A stretch of 32,829 nucleotides of DNA from JBELHR01 sp049607205 (GTDB taxonomy: Bacteria; Bacteroidota; Bacteroidia; Flavobacteriales; Flavobacteriaceae). Each line of letters opens with the position of its first letter. Position 1 is the stretch's first letter. A program made the translations under genes and the position numbers. The notes under the pieces are model-generated. The model saw only the letters and a program-made list of their open reading frames with translations. It was not told the origin of the DNA and did no database searches. Location of the stretch: the NCBI GenBank assembly GCA_049607205.1, contig JBMYWH010000026.1:1-32829 (forward strand), in the 5' to 3' direction. Positions 8,651 to 17,609 of this stretch are shown here, piece after piece.

Positions 8651-11002
8651 CTAGATCTTGATGTTTACCGAAAGGTTGAAATTGATACCATTTGCTTTGA
8701 TGTATTCATTTCCCTTTGCTGTAGATTGTGCATGAACTGGGTAGTAATCCTTGTTGAGAAGGTTTTGGATCCCAAGAACCAATGTGGTGCTCTTGTTCAT
8801 TTGATAAGAACTAAATAGATCTGTGGTAAAGAAACTGTTAACAGGTCCTTGGTTCTTTGCGTAGATCCCGTTCTCGTCCGCTTCGAATCGATCTCGGTTT
8901 CCACTATAGGTTCCGAAAAGGGTTCCTTTCAGACGATCATTGAATTTATAAGAAAGATTAGCTCTAAATATTCCTGGTGCAATGCGGTCTCCATCTAAGT
9001 ACTTATTGTAGGTTCCATCGTCATTGGTATCTGTTTTTCCTTCAATATAGGAGTAGGATACACCTGCGTCCATTTTACTATTAATCTTAGCATCTGCTTG
9101 GAATTCCCCTCCATAAATGCGCTCTGGATTTCTTACGGGCTCAAGAATTAAAGTTTCAGGGTTCTCTACGAAATTAACTCCGAGCTCAGAAGTACTTATG
9201 TATCCAACAGCTTGGAATCTAAGCCAAGGTAAAGGGTCAGATACAAAACCTAGTTCATAGTTGTTAGAAATTACAGGTTCAGTTCCAATCTTGTCTTGAA
9301 TGGCATTTTCATCTGTTGCTCCTCTTAATATTCTTCCTAATTGTCCTACAGAGAAACTTTGAGAGAAACTCGCATAAGGTTTGAAGGCATCTATCTTATT
9401 ATATCTCAATCCTGCGTTGAAAACAAAGGCATTGTAATCTAAATTATCTCCTTTTATAAAGTCTCCACCTGTAGGTGCTGCTCCAGGATTTTCTTGATAT
9501 AAGGTAGTGTAGTCATCTACGCGCACAACGATGTTTTCATAGCGCATTCCTCCTTTAAAAATTAAATCTCCTAGGTTAGCCTTGATCTGCATATAGGGAG
9601 CAATATTGGACATGTCCATAGGAGGGGTATAACTACGCCCATCCACTAAGGGTTGCGCAGTTTCATCACTTAGAACATCTAAACCATAGATGAAGTTCCC
9701 TGTGATTTGACCTAATTCATAACGGGTGTTAAAGTTTGCTCTCAGTCCCATTTTAGTAGAAATAACTTCTGATTGCCCACCTTCATAACCATCTTCTAAA
9801 TCTACGTAATACGTGTCATAGTACCCATAAACAGTAGAGAAGTCTTGGTAGTATGTGGAGAGGTCTAAATTGGTGTTTTTGAATATATCTTCAGAACTAT
9901 AGGTCAATTTAAGATTGTGATTAAAACGGGTTCCTTGATCTTCTTCTCGAGGGTCGGTTTGTCCATATACACCTGTAGCTGGTGTTTCTCCATAGGCTCC
10001 TGATTGGGCCACAAGGTTTGAGTTTTGATTTGAACTGAAATAATTGTACATCAGTTCAAGTCCATTCTTATCATTGATCTCGTAGTCTAATTTTACAAAG
10101 GCATTATAGCGCTCTGTTTCTCCAAGACCATAACGGGGAGAAGAGATTTCATTAGAGGCAGTTCTCATGATTCCTGTAGATTCATAGGATCCTCCAACAT
10201 AGTAGCTTAATTTATTTGATTTTCCTGAGAAGTATTGAGAGATTTCTGATCCTATGGTTCCATCTGTATCCACTAGTGATCCAGAGGTTCCAATTTTAGT
10301 GTAGCTCTCAAAAGAATCTTCTTCTGGTCCACTTTTAGTGATATAGTTGATGACTCCACCTTCAGCTCCATTTCCATAGATGGAAGTGGCACCTTTAATT
10401 ATTTCCACACGTTCTATCACATCCGAATCAATAGTGTTTAGGTCTCTGTTGGTCACAAATAGAGGGGTGGATTGAGGAATTCCATCGACTAGAACCAGCA
10501 TGTTTCTACCGCGTATATTCTGTCCTCTGGTTTGGGTGGTATTATTTGATAAACTAACTCCAGGAACGGTTGCAACTACCTGTGCCATGGTAGGAGAGAA
10601 TTCCCCTAGCTCAGCTATCTTGGCCGGTTCGATTACAGAAACGGTTGTTGGTATTTCGTTAATCTGCTCTTGATCTCTATAAGATACTATGGTGATCTCA
10701 TCAAGGGCCCAAGTTGACTTTTCCATGGTTATTTCTAGAGACTTTTGATCACTTAGAAGGATGGTTTGTGTTTTGAAACCTACGTATTGAAAAACAAGTG
10801 AAGCTTGAGAGGTCGCCTCTATTTCAAAAAGACCATCAAAATCAGATGTTGTTCCAAGATCTGTGTTTTTAACACTAATATTTACCAGTGGGATGGGGTT
10901 TCCTTGTTGGTCTTTTACAATACCTTTATAATTAGTAACTTGCGAGAAGGAGTTTAAGGTGTAGATTATCAGAGTGATAAGGGTGATTTTTTGTTTAAGC
11001 AT
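8651..11002 (-). CDS. TonB-dependent outer-membrane receptor (probably siderophore/iron)
   Basis: A receptor of about 783 residues. I place the start at the internal ATG at 11002, not the in-frame ATG at 11020. It gives a compact signal peptide (MLKQKITLITLIIYTLNSFSQ) and leaves a leader after the promoter at 11028-11035. An N-terminal carboxypeptidase-regulatory-like domain (VTNYKGIVKDQQGNPIPLVNI, then FDGLFEIEA) precedes the plug (about 110-230, with NIRGRNMLVLVDGIPQ and IEIIKG-type VERVEIIKGATSIYGNGAEGG split across the strand). The rest is a 22-stranded barrel ending GINFNLSVNIKI. Coupling to a PepSY gene and Fur-like dyads upstream point to ferric siderophore uptake. No SusD partner follows, arguing against glycans. 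Confidence 0.9.
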   Translation of the reverse strand: MLKQKITLITLIIYTLNSFSQVTNYKGIVKDQQGNPIPLVNISVKNTDLGTTSDFDGLFEIEATSQASLVFQYVGFKTQTILLSDQKSLEITMEKSTWALDEITIVSYRDQEQINEIPTTVSVIEPAKIAELGEFSPTMAQVVATVPGVSLSNNTTQTRGQNIRGRNMLVLVDGIPQSTPLFVTNRDLNTIDSDVIERVEIIKGATSIYGNGAEGGVINYITKSGPEEDSFESYTKIGTSGSLVDTDGTIGSEISQYFSGKSNKLSYYVGGSYESTGIMRTASNEISSPRYGLGETERYNAFVKLDYEINDKNGLELMYNYFSSNQNSNLVAQSGAYGETPATGVYGQTDPREEDQGTRFNHNLKLTYSSEDIFKNTNLDLSTYYQDFSTVYGYYDTYYVDLEDGYEGGQSEVISTKMGLRANFNTRYELGQITGNFIYGLDVLSDETAQPLVDGRSYTPPMDMSNIAPYMQIKANLGDLIFKGGMRYENIVVRVDDYTTLYQENPGAAPTGGDFIKGDNLDYNAFVFNAGLRYNKIDAFKPYASFSQSFSVGQLGRILRGATDENAIQDKIGTEPVISNNYELGFVSDPLPWLRFQAVGYISTSELGVNFVENPETLILEPVRNPERIYGGEFQADAKINSKMDAGVSYSYIEGKTDTNDDGTYNKYLDGDRIAPGIFRANLSYKFNDRLKGTLFGTYSGNRDRFEADENGIYAKNQGPVNSFFTTDLFSSYQMNKSTTLVLGIQNLLNKDYYPVHAQSTAKGNEYIKANGINFNLSVNIKI

Positions 11003-11027
11003 CCGAATGATGGGTTTCAATTTGATG

Positions 11028-11035
11028 CAAAAATA
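11028..11035 (-). promoter_or_regulatory. -7 element of the TonB receptor operon
   Basis: Minus strand reads TATTTTTG, an exact match to the Bacteroidota -7 consensus TAnnTTTG. It directly abuts the palindrome at 11036-11054. Transcription would start near 11021, which makes the ATG at 11002 the likelier start of the receptor. Confidence 0.6.
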
Positions 11036-11067
11036 CTAAATAAGCCTTATTTAGATTGAATTAAAAT
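11036..11067. promoter_or_regulatory. Two overlapping Fur-like operator dyads
   Basis: Positions 11036-11054 form a perfect 9-1-9 palindrome, CTAAATAAGCCTTATTTAG. An overlapping 19-bp imperfect dyad, ATTTAGATTGAATTAAAAT, lies at 11049-11067. Both have the size and A+T-rich 9-1-9 layout of Fur boxes, and they sit just upstream of the -7 element of an iron-type TonB receptor. Repression by Fur with iron is inferred from layout and target gene, not from a known consensus for this species. Confidence 0.5.
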
Positions 11068-11087
11068 AGTTAAAATTTGTTTTGTAT

Positions 11088-11501
11088 TTAGAACCAAGAG
11101 AAAAGTCCATAATAGATTAGAACTCCATAAAATAAGACGCTTGGAATCAAAAGGCCTAATATGGATAGCTTGCTCTTTTGAAATTCTCTGGATAGGATTA
11201 CAAAGGTTGGGATACCTACGATTAAAGGTGCTAAGATTCCTAGGGCGATGAAACCATATTTAGAGTAGATGTTTCTGGCCTTGGAATAGGTTTTTGACTC
11301 CCTGAATTTTTTGACAAAAGAAAGGCGGTCTATATAGTTCATCGATAGAATTGAAAGGGAATAACTGGTCAATGTTGCACCTAAAATGATCAGGGTGGCT
11401 TGTGCAAAGGAATAAGAGTGGTAAGCAAAATAGCTATAGCCTATATAAACTTTCCATAAGCTCAGTAAAAACATGCTGATAATTTCCCCTTGTTCAATCA
11501 T
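11088..11501 (-). CDS. Small integral membrane protein, unrecognised
   Basis: A 137-residue protein. The ATG at 11501 is preferred over an in-frame TTG at 11516. It has about four hydrophobic helices: FLLSLWKVYIGYSYFAY, FAQATLIILGATLTSYSLSIL, YGFIALGILAPLIVGIPTFVI and LSILGLLIPSVLFYGVLIYYG. A basic loop, FVKKFRESKTYSKARNIYSK, lies between helices two and three. The pattern of a KYG-leading helix with Pro-Gly residues is faintly like small multidrug-export/COG2426 or VTT-type proteins, but I would not assign that. The gene lies 33 bp upstream of the Fur-like dyads, in the same direction as the receptor gene, and diverges from the DUF1254 operon. Confidence 0.6.
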   Translation of the reverse strand: MIEQGEIISMFLLSLWKVYIGYSYFAYHSYSFAQATLIILGATLTSYSLSILSMNYIDRLSFVKKFRESKTYSKARNIYSKYGFIALGILAPLIVGIPTFVILSREFQKSKLSILGLLIPSVLFYGVLIYYGLFSWF

Positions 11502-11574
11502 TGGGGGAAGATACAATATTTAGCACGAGGTGATTTTAATATTAATGTGAAGGTTTTTGATATCCCAAAAGCTA

Positions 11575-11603
11575 AATTTTCGTTAAATGAATTTTCGTTA
11601 AAT
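11575..11603 (+). repeat. Tandem 14-bp direct repeat at a promoter
   Basis: AATTTTCGTTAAAT occurs at 11575-11588 and again at 11590-11603, giving a 15-bp period. The second copy overlaps the -7 element of the DUF1254 operon. A 15-bp period places the copies about 1.4 helical turns apart, compatible with a dimeric regulator binding direct repeats. No known consensus is recognised. Confidence 0.75.
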
Positions 11604-11606
11604 TTG
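11599..11606 (+). promoter_or_regulatory. -7 element of the DUF1254/propeller operon
   Basis: TAAATTTG matches the Bacteroidota -7 consensus TAnnTTTG. It lies 23 bp upstream of the ATG at 11630. No clear -33 TTG is seen; that position is occupied by the first direct repeat, which suggests an activator-dependent or repressed promoter. Confidence 0.5.
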
Positions 11607-11629
11607 TATTGTTTAAAAATCAATATATC

Positions 11630-13042
11630 ATGAGATTAAGATCACTAATTATTGTTCCATTAATCATTGTCCTCACAATTGTGACAAGTTGTAATGGTCA
11701 ATCAGAAAAAACATCCTTATCTGATAAGGAGCAAGTAGCCATATTATCAAAGGCCTATTTATACGCTTATCCATTATTAACTATGGATTACACATTTAAG
11801 GTTTCTACCAATACTGTTAGTCCTAACGGGATGGGAAAAGCTCCTGTAAATCAGTTGGCAGGTTTGAAGAAATTTCCTAAAGCTGGTTTCACAGGAGTAG
11901 TAAGACCTAATGTAGATACATATTATAGTTTAGTTTATGCAGATTTATCTCAGGGTCCTTTATATATTCATATTCCAGCTACTGAGCGCTATTATTTAGT
12001 ACCTATACTGAATGCCTATTCTGATGTAATCACATCCTTAGGATCAAGGACGACTGGTCAAGGATCTCTTGATATTGCGTTGGTTGGTCCTGATTATAAG
12101 GGAGATGTTGATTCGGACTTAAAAGTGATTCGATCAAATACAAGTCTAAACTGGTTACTTGGTCGTGTACAAGTTAATGATGATGAAGATGGGATTGATG
12201 AGGTCAAAAACTTTCAAGAAAAAATGATTGTTCGTCCTTTAGAGCAGCGTAATAATCCTAATTATGAGGCAGCTCATGGTGTGGTGAACCCTGATTATAA
12301 TTTTGTTCCTATGAAAGCTGTGGACGCACTTTCTATAGAAGATTATATGAATCAAATGATGGGGCTAATGTCCCAAAACCCTCCTCAAGTCCAAGACAGT
12401 GTTTTTGTGAAGCAAATGGCAGCTGTAGGGATTTTTCCGGGTGGTACGTTTGATTTGAGTACATACTCTAAAGCGGTTCAAGAACAGTTAGTGCAAATTC
12501 CTAGTCAAGTGCAAAAGGGCTTTGAGAAGATGACTAATGCTCCACAGACTAAGAATGTTCAAAATGGATGGAACGTAAATACTGGTGGATTGGGAGATTA
12601 TGGTGTGAGTTATGCGCTTAGAGCTTATGTTACTAAAATTGGTTTTGGGGCAAATACCGCCCAAGATGCGATCTATCCTAATACTGCAGTTGATTCTAAG
12701 GGGATGGTTCTCAATGGAAGCAATGCATATGTTTTACATTTTGATAAAGAGGCTTTGCCTCCTGTCAAAGGATTTTGGTCAATAACTGCCTATGATAAAG
12801 ATGGGTTTTTGATTGAAAATTCAATAGATCGATACAATCTAGGGGATAAGAAAGCACTTAGCTATAATCCTGACGGGTCCTTGGACTTATATATTCAAGC
12901 TGAGGCTCCAAGAGGTTATCAGTCTAATTGGTTACCTGTTGAGGCAGGTGCTGATTTTGAATTAACCTTCAGAATGTATTGGCCAGAGGAATCAATTTTA
13001 AATAGAACTTGGATGATGCCAGGTGTTCAAAAAGTAAATTAG
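11630..13042 (+). CDS. DUF1254/DUF1214 lipoprotein
   Basis: A 470-residue protein. The ATG at 11630 is chosen over an upstream in-frame TTG because it begins a lipoprotein signal peptide, MRLRSLIIVPLIIVLTIVTSC, with the lipid-bearing cysteine at 21. The N-terminal half is DUF1254: YPLLTMDYTF, then VVRPNVDTYYSLVYADLSQGP, then a strand-rich block with IPATERYYLVPILNAYSDV. The C-terminal half is DUF1214: GDYGVSYALRAYVTKIGFGAN, GSNAYVLHFDKEALPPVKGFWSIT, and a terminal block ESILNRTWMMPGVQKVN. The pair of domains is widespread but biochemically undefined. One base separates its stop from the start of the propeller gene, so the two form an operon. Confidence 0.88.
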   Translation: MRLRSLIIVPLIIVLTIVTSCNGQSEKTSLSDKEQVAILSKAYLYAYPLLTMDYTFKVSTNTVSPNGMGKAPVNQLAGLKKFPKAGFTGVVRPNVDTYYSLVYADLSQGPLYIHIPATERYYLVPILNAYSDVITSLGSRTTGQGSLDIALVGPDYKGDVDSDLKVIRSNTSLNWLLGRVQVNDDEDGIDEVKNFQEKMIVRPLEQRNNPNYEAAHGVVNPDYNFVPMKAVDALSIEDYMNQMMGLMSQNPPQVQDSVFVKQMAAVGIFPGGTFDLSTYSKAVQEQLVQIPSQVQKGFEKMTNAPQTKNVQNGWNVNTGGLGDYGVSYALRAYVTKIGFGANTAQDAIYPNTAVDSKGMVLNGSNAYVLHFDKEALPPVKGFWSITAYDKDGFLIENSIDRYNLGDKKALSYNPDGSLDLYIQAEAPRGYQSNWLPVEAGADFELTFRMYWPEESILNRTWMMPGVQKVN

Positions 13043-13043
13043 G

Positions 13044-14627
13044 ATGAAGGCAATTAAGTTTGTATTAAGTATGGCTGTGGTGATGGCTTTTTCAAGTCAA
13101 GCTTTTCAAGCCCAACAAAAAAAGAATCCTTTTTTAGCCGATTCGAATTGGCCCATAGGTCATACTAATGCTGCACAAACCAATGCGACCCCAATCGATG
13201 GACCTGTAGGAGAAACTAGATCTTTGAATGCGGATGAGATTCAGTATCAGGACATGGGGCAGTTCTATTTAGGTCAAGTGATTTCAGGAATCTATGAAAA
13301 TGGGAAAAAGGTTATCTGGTGTAATGGTTCGAGTTTTGTAGCTAAATTGGATTATGACAATTATAATGTGATTTCTATGTTGAGGATTACGGATGTGGTT
13401 GAAGATACTGGGAAGCATGAGGCCTTTATTGATATGATGGATTCTGATGCTAGTATTGAGACTAAGCTTAAAGCTTCAGCAAAAGCGGGTATTTCTGGTT
13501 TATCTTCTGTATATATTCTGATCAATCACAAAAATGAATTTGTTGCAGCACAACCAAGAGGTGTTCGCGTCTATGGAGATGTAGAGCAAGGAAATCCTGG
13601 GTCTGGTATTGCGATAAGAAAAGAGTTTAAATTACCCGATTCTGTAAAAGGGAAAATCGTAGGAATGAACATGACTTATGATGGGACACTTTTATTGGTT
13701 ACCAATGCGGGTTATGTAGTAGCTCTAAATGAAGACTTGGAAGAGGCTTCGATAGTGAGAATGAGGTATAGCGAGACTTATCAAAATACCCAAGTAGCCT
13801 TCGTTCGAAATTCTATAGCTGTGGACTCTAATGATGGAATTTATATTGCTTCGGTAAATCATATGCACAAGATTATATGGGATGGTTCTAATCTAAGTCA
13901 AGACGAACAATTGGGAGCATGGACAGCTGAATATCCTAATAATTTTGGTTTAGGAACGGGGTCTACCCCAGCACTTATGGGATTCGGAGAGGGAAATGAT
14001 CAATTTGTAGTGATTACTGATGGAGATAAGGTAATGAATATGACGCTGTTCTGGAGAAATGGAATTCCTAAGAAATGGAAGGGTATCAAGGGGCTTCCTT
14101 CAGAAAGAATAGCTGCTTCTTATCCTGTGAATTTTGGAAATGAACAGGCTACTTATGTGCAGCAAGAACAAGGTGTTACTATCAATGGATATGGGATGAT
14201 TGTGGTAAACAATGTACCTAATAATGTACCTAGTCAAGTTAAGCAACTTGCTGATAAAAACCCTAAGGTGATGTGGTTATTCATGGGATTCATGAATGGA
14301 TATGAGCAATTCGCTCCTAAAGGGATAGAAAAATTAGTCTGGAATCCAGACAGCCAAAAAATTGAATTGGCATGGATTAATGAAGAAGTATCAGATCCAA
14401 CCTGCGTTCCTTTTGTAGCAGATGGTAACAATATGTTTTATACCATAGGATCAAGAAATAATCAATTTACCTTTGAAGGTATTGATGCAACAACAGGAGA
14501 ATCAGTATTCCATTATTTAATTGGTGGTGCTAGATACAATGGTTTTTATAGCGCTCCAACCTTAGATTCTGAAGGGAGAATTCTCTATGGAGGTCTATGG
14601 GGAGTGGTTCGATTGGATCCTAAATAG
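13044..14627 (+). CDS. Secreted beta-propeller-like protein
   Basis: A 527-residue exported protein with signal peptide MKAIKFVLSMAVVMAFSSQA and likely cleavage near AFQAQ. The mature chain has repeated strand-turn units typical of a beta-propeller, such as NMTYDGTLLLVTNAGYVVALNEDL, SIAVDSNDGIYIASVNHMHKI, VSDPTCVPFVADGNNMFYTIG and PTLDSEGRILYGGLWGVVRLD. Conserved-looking histidines and aspartates between blades could line a central site, but no catalytic motif is recognised. It resembles SMP-30/PQQ-type propellers only in outline. It starts one base after the DUF1254/DUF1214 gene and is followed by a terminator, so the operon is two genes. Its role probably depends on that partner. Confidence 0.7.
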   Translation: MKAIKFVLSMAVVMAFSSQAFQAQQKKNPFLADSNWPIGHTNAAQTNATPIDGPVGETRSLNADEIQYQDMGQFYLGQVISGIYENGKKVIWCNGSSFVAKLDYDNYNVISMLRITDVVEDTGKHEAFIDMMDSDASIETKLKASAKAGISGLSSVYILINHKNEFVAAQPRGVRVYGDVEQGNPGSGIAIRKEFKLPDSVKGKIVGMNMTYDGTLLLVTNAGYVVALNEDLEEASIVRMRYSETYQNTQVAFVRNSIAVDSNDGIYIASVNHMHKIIWDGSNLSQDEQLGAWTAEYPNNFGLGTGSTPALMGFGEGNDQFVVITDGDKVMNMTLFWRNGIPKKWKGIKGLPSERIAASYPVNFGNEQATYVQQEQGVTINGYGMIVVNNVPNNVPSQVKQLADKNPKVMWLFMGFMNGYEQFAPKGIEKLVWNPDSQKIELAWINEEVSDPTCVPFVADGNNMFYTIGSRNNQFTFEGIDATTGESVFHYLIGGARYNGFYSAPTLDSEGRILYGGLWGVVRLDPK

Positions 14628-14645
14628 TATTGATTTTTGATTATG

Positions 14646-14683
14646 AAGAGCTCTTCGGTCCTAGGATTGGAGGGCTTTTTTTT
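14646..14683 (+). terminator. Terminator of the DUF1254/propeller operon
   Basis: A 13-bp stem with several G-T pairs (left arm from 14649, right arm ending 14676) is followed by eight T residues to 14683. It lies just after the propeller gene stop. Confidence 0.75.
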
Positions 14684-14748
14684 GTTAATAATGTATTAAT
14701 ATGCAGTTTGTAAGCACTTATAAGTTCGTAATTTATAGCTTGTTTTAG

Positions 14749-14756
14749 TACATTTG
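14749..14756 (+). promoter_or_regulatory. -7 element of the M16 peptidase gene
   Basis: TACATTTG is an exact match to TAnnTTTG, 20 bp upstream of the ATG at 14777 and downstream of the preceding terminator. GTTCG near 14725 is a weak -33 candidate. Confidence 0.5.
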
Positions 14757-14776
14757 AGTAACTAATCAATATAATT

Positions 14777-17584
14777 ATGAAAAAGATGTTTATTGCGTTG
14801 GGGGCTGTTTTATTTATGGCACTTAATGTTCAGGCACAAACTCCGCCTTCAATCAAATCAAATGATCGTTATGAAAAAGGAGTTTTAGACAATGGTCTAA
14901 CGTATTATATCTATTCTACGGATGTAAAGGAGGATCGTGCAAGTTTCTATATGATTCAGAATGTTGGATCAATTTTAGAAAATGATGATCAAAAAGGTTT
15001 AGCTCACTTCTTGGAGCATATGGCTTTTAATGGTACTGAGAATTTTGAAGGTAAAGGAATTTTAAATACACTTCAGAATTATGGAGCGGTATTCGGAAAG
15101 AATATCAATGCTTATACCTCTTTTGACGAAACAGTATATAATATTAATGACATTCCCGTTAAAGAGGAGGCTGTTCTTGACACCTGTTTATTAGTCTTAC
15201 ACGACTGGTCAGATTATTTATCACTTACTGAAACTGAGATAGATGCTGAGAGAGGTGTGGTGAATGAAGAATGGAGAACACGTCAAAATGGTCAAATGAG
15301 AATTATGATGGAGCAAGCTCCAATTCGTTTGAACCACTCTAAGTACGCGGAGCGTTTCCCTATTGGTGAGATGGATATCGTTCAAAACTTTGATTATGAA
15401 ACCTTACGTGACTTTTACCACGATTGGTACCGTACGGATCTTCAGGCAATAGCAGTTATTGGGGATGTCGATGTGGAATTAGTTCGAGGGAAAATCGAAA
15501 AATTGTTCGGAGGAATTAAAGCGATTGATGCTCCTTTAGAAAGAAAAGAGTACAAGATTGACGACAATGAAACCTTGAATTATTCTATGGCTATGGATAA
15601 GGAAGTTCCTTATGTAAGTATTCAATATTTAGACCGTAGCATGAAGAATAAGGCCGTAGTTGGACAACAAAAAGTGATAGCTGATTTGGTTCAAAATATG
15701 GTTATTCAAATGTTTAATGGAAGACTACAAGAATTAGCTCAAAAAGCAGATACTCCATATATCGGAGCTGGAATGAGTGAAGGTTCTTATTCGAGAAATA
15801 ACAATACATTCAGTCTTTATGTTCGTCCTAAAAAAGATATGCAATTAGCTGCTTTTGATACGGTAATGAAGGAGTTATACAGCGCTAAGAAGTATGGCTT
15901 TACTGGTGCAGAAATTGATCGATCTAAGAAGGCAGTTATCTCTAGATATGAATCTTATTTAAATAGAATTGATGAGCTTTCTCATGCTGAAATAGCGAAT
16001 GCAATCCAATCAAACTATTTAGAAAATGAAGATTTAAACGATCCAGAAGCTGAGTTTGAATTGGTGAAAATGGTTCTTTCTCAAGTTCCTGCGGGGGCCT
16101 TTCAGCAGTTTATTAACATGATGTTTGATGATAAAAGTGTTACCTTATTGGTCACGGGAGTTGAGGCTGAAAAGAATCTTTCCGAGGTAGATGCAGTTGC
16201 TGTTATAGAAGGTTATAAGGCTGGAAATGGTTTAAAAGAATTTAAAGATGATTTTGAAGGGAAAACACTTATGACAGGTGTTGAAGTAGTTGATGGATCA
16301 ATTGTTTCAGAAACTAAAAATGAATCTTTAGGAAGTACAACTTATGTTCTAGGAAATGGAATAAAGGTACATTATAAGTATACGGATAAGAATGTAAATC
16401 AAGTAAATGTTCGCGCCCTGAGTTATGGAGGGAAATCACTGGTTAGTGATGATGATTTGATTTCTGCTGATTACGCAGTAACTATTGCTTCAAGATCAGG
16501 ATTGAATGAGTATACGGCTACGGACCTTCAAAAGGTTCTTACAGGAACTACTGCAAGAGTTGGATTAGGAATTGGAGGTATAACAGAGTCTGTTAACGGT
16601 TCAAGTTTGAATAAGGATTTCGAAACTGCGATGCAGTTGATTTATTTAAAATTGGAAAAGCCAAGATTTGATCAAGAGAGCTACGATATTTTGAAAACCA
16701 CTTTTGTACAGATTGTTGAGAGAAGAGCTTCTGATATCAATGCTAAAAAACAAGACACCTTGTCTTCAATTTTATACGGGGTAAATAACCCAAGAAGACC
16801 TAAGATTGATATGGATTATGTGAATTCCATTTCTTTAGAAGCGGCTCAAGAGGTTTATAAAACAAGATTTGCAAATCCTGCTGACTTTGAGTTTTATATC
16901 GTAGGAGATATTCAAGAGGATGTGGTTAAAAAGATGATCAGTATGTATCTTGGGTCTCTTAAGACGGATGCTTCTGCACCTAAGGAACAGTATTTAGACA
17001 AGGAGGTTAAGTTAATCTCTGATAAGATTGATCAGAAAGTTGCCCTAGAAATGGAGGTGCCTAAGGGAAGTGTTTATATCGGAATGGAAAGTGAGTATGC
17101 CTATAGTTTGAAAAATGATATTTTGAACCAAATGCTTGCAGATTTATTAGATCTTAGATTAACTGAAACTTTGAGAGAAGAAGAAGGTGGTACCTATGGA
17201 GCTGGAGTTTCTGGAGGAATGTCAAAACGACCAAATGAGGAGGCTAGTTTATCGGTGTTCTTTGATTGTGAGCCAGAGAAAGTTGAATCTCTTACGGCTA
17301 TTGTCTATCAAGAATTAGAGAAATTGAGTTCAGGAGATGTTTTAGATAATGACCTTGAAAAAACAAGGTCGAATTACTTGAAAGAGAGAGAAGAGGCTAA
17401 GGAGAAGAATTCTTTTGATATGAATCGATTGGTGAATTTCTATCGTGAAGGTTACGATATGAATGATCCGGCAAATTATGAAGATATTGTAAAGTCGATA
17501 GAGGCTAAGGATATTGCAAAGTTTGCGAAGAAAGCCTTTAAGAAAGGGGATAAATATCAAGTGATTTTTGTACCTAAGAGTTAA
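14777..17584 (+). CDS. Exported M16-family zinc peptidase
   Basis: A 935-residue peptidase with signal peptide MKKMFIALGAVLFMALNVQA, likely periplasmic or outer-membrane associated. The inverted zinc motif HFLEH gives ligands His77 and His81 and catalytic Glu80. The distal glutamate ligand is Glu158 (ETEIDAERGVVNEEW), at the usual 76-residue spacing. The chain holds the two tandem M16 units of pitrilysin-type enzymes. The inactive second unit begins near 505 (YVLGNGIKVHYKYTD) and ends with the substrate-clamp-like RLTETLREEEGGTYGAG. Length is typical. It probably degrades peptides in the envelope. It has its own promoter and terminator and so appears monocistronic. Confidence 0.92.
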   Translation: MKKMFIALGAVLFMALNVQAQTPPSIKSNDRYEKGVLDNGLTYYIYSTDVKEDRASFYMIQNVGSILENDDQKGLAHFLEHMAFNGTENFEGKGILNTLQNYGAVFGKNINAYTSFDETVYNINDIPVKEEAVLDTCLLVLHDWSDYLSLTETEIDAERGVVNEEWRTRQNGQMRIMMEQAPIRLNHSKYAERFPIGEMDIVQNFDYETLRDFYHDWYRTDLQAIAVIGDVDVELVRGKIEKLFGGIKAIDAPLERKEYKIDDNETLNYSMAMDKEVPYVSIQYLDRSMKNKAVVGQQKVIADLVQNMVIQMFNGRLQELAQKADTPYIGAGMSEGSYSRNNNTFSLYVRPKKDMQLAAFDTVMKELYSAKKYGFTGAEIDRSKKAVISRYESYLNRIDELSHAEIANAIQSNYLENEDLNDPEAEFELVKMVLSQVPAGAFQQFINMMFDDKSVTLLVTGVEAEKNLSEVDAVAVIEGYKAGNGLKEFKDDFEGKTLMTGVEVVDGSIVSETKNESLGSTTYVLGNGIKVHYKYTDKNVNQVNVRALSYGGKSLVSDDDLISADYAVTIASRSGLNEYTATDLQKVLTGTTARVGLGIGGITESVNGSSLNKDFETAMQLIYLKLEKPRFDQESYDILKTTFVQIVERRASDINAKKQDTLSSILYGVNNPRRPKIDMDYVNSISLEAAQEVYKTRFANPADFEFYIVGDIQEDVVKKMISMYLGSLKTDASAPKEQYLDKEVKLISDKIDQKVALEMEVPKGSVYIGMESEYAYSLKNDILNQMLADLLDLRLTETLREEEGGTYGAGVSGGMSKRPNEEASLSVFFDCEPEKVESLTAIVYQELEKLSSGDVLDNDLEKTRSNYLKEREEAKEKNSFDMNRLVNFYREGYDMNDPANYEDIVKSIEAKDIAKFAKKAFKKGDKYQVIFVPKS

Positions 17585-17609
17585 GGTATTTTAAAAATAG
17601 AATGAATTT

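Noticed and set aside
5822..11020. A polysaccharide utilisation locus (GH5 plus TonB receptor)
   Set aside because: The two genes are convergent, the receptor has no SusD partner, and it is coupled to a PepSY gene with Fur-like dyads, which fits iron uptake better.
11609..11630. TTG start for the DUF1254 protein (also TTG starts at 4754 and 11516)
   Set aside because: In each case a downstream ATG gives a better signal peptide or N-terminus and fits the promoter position.
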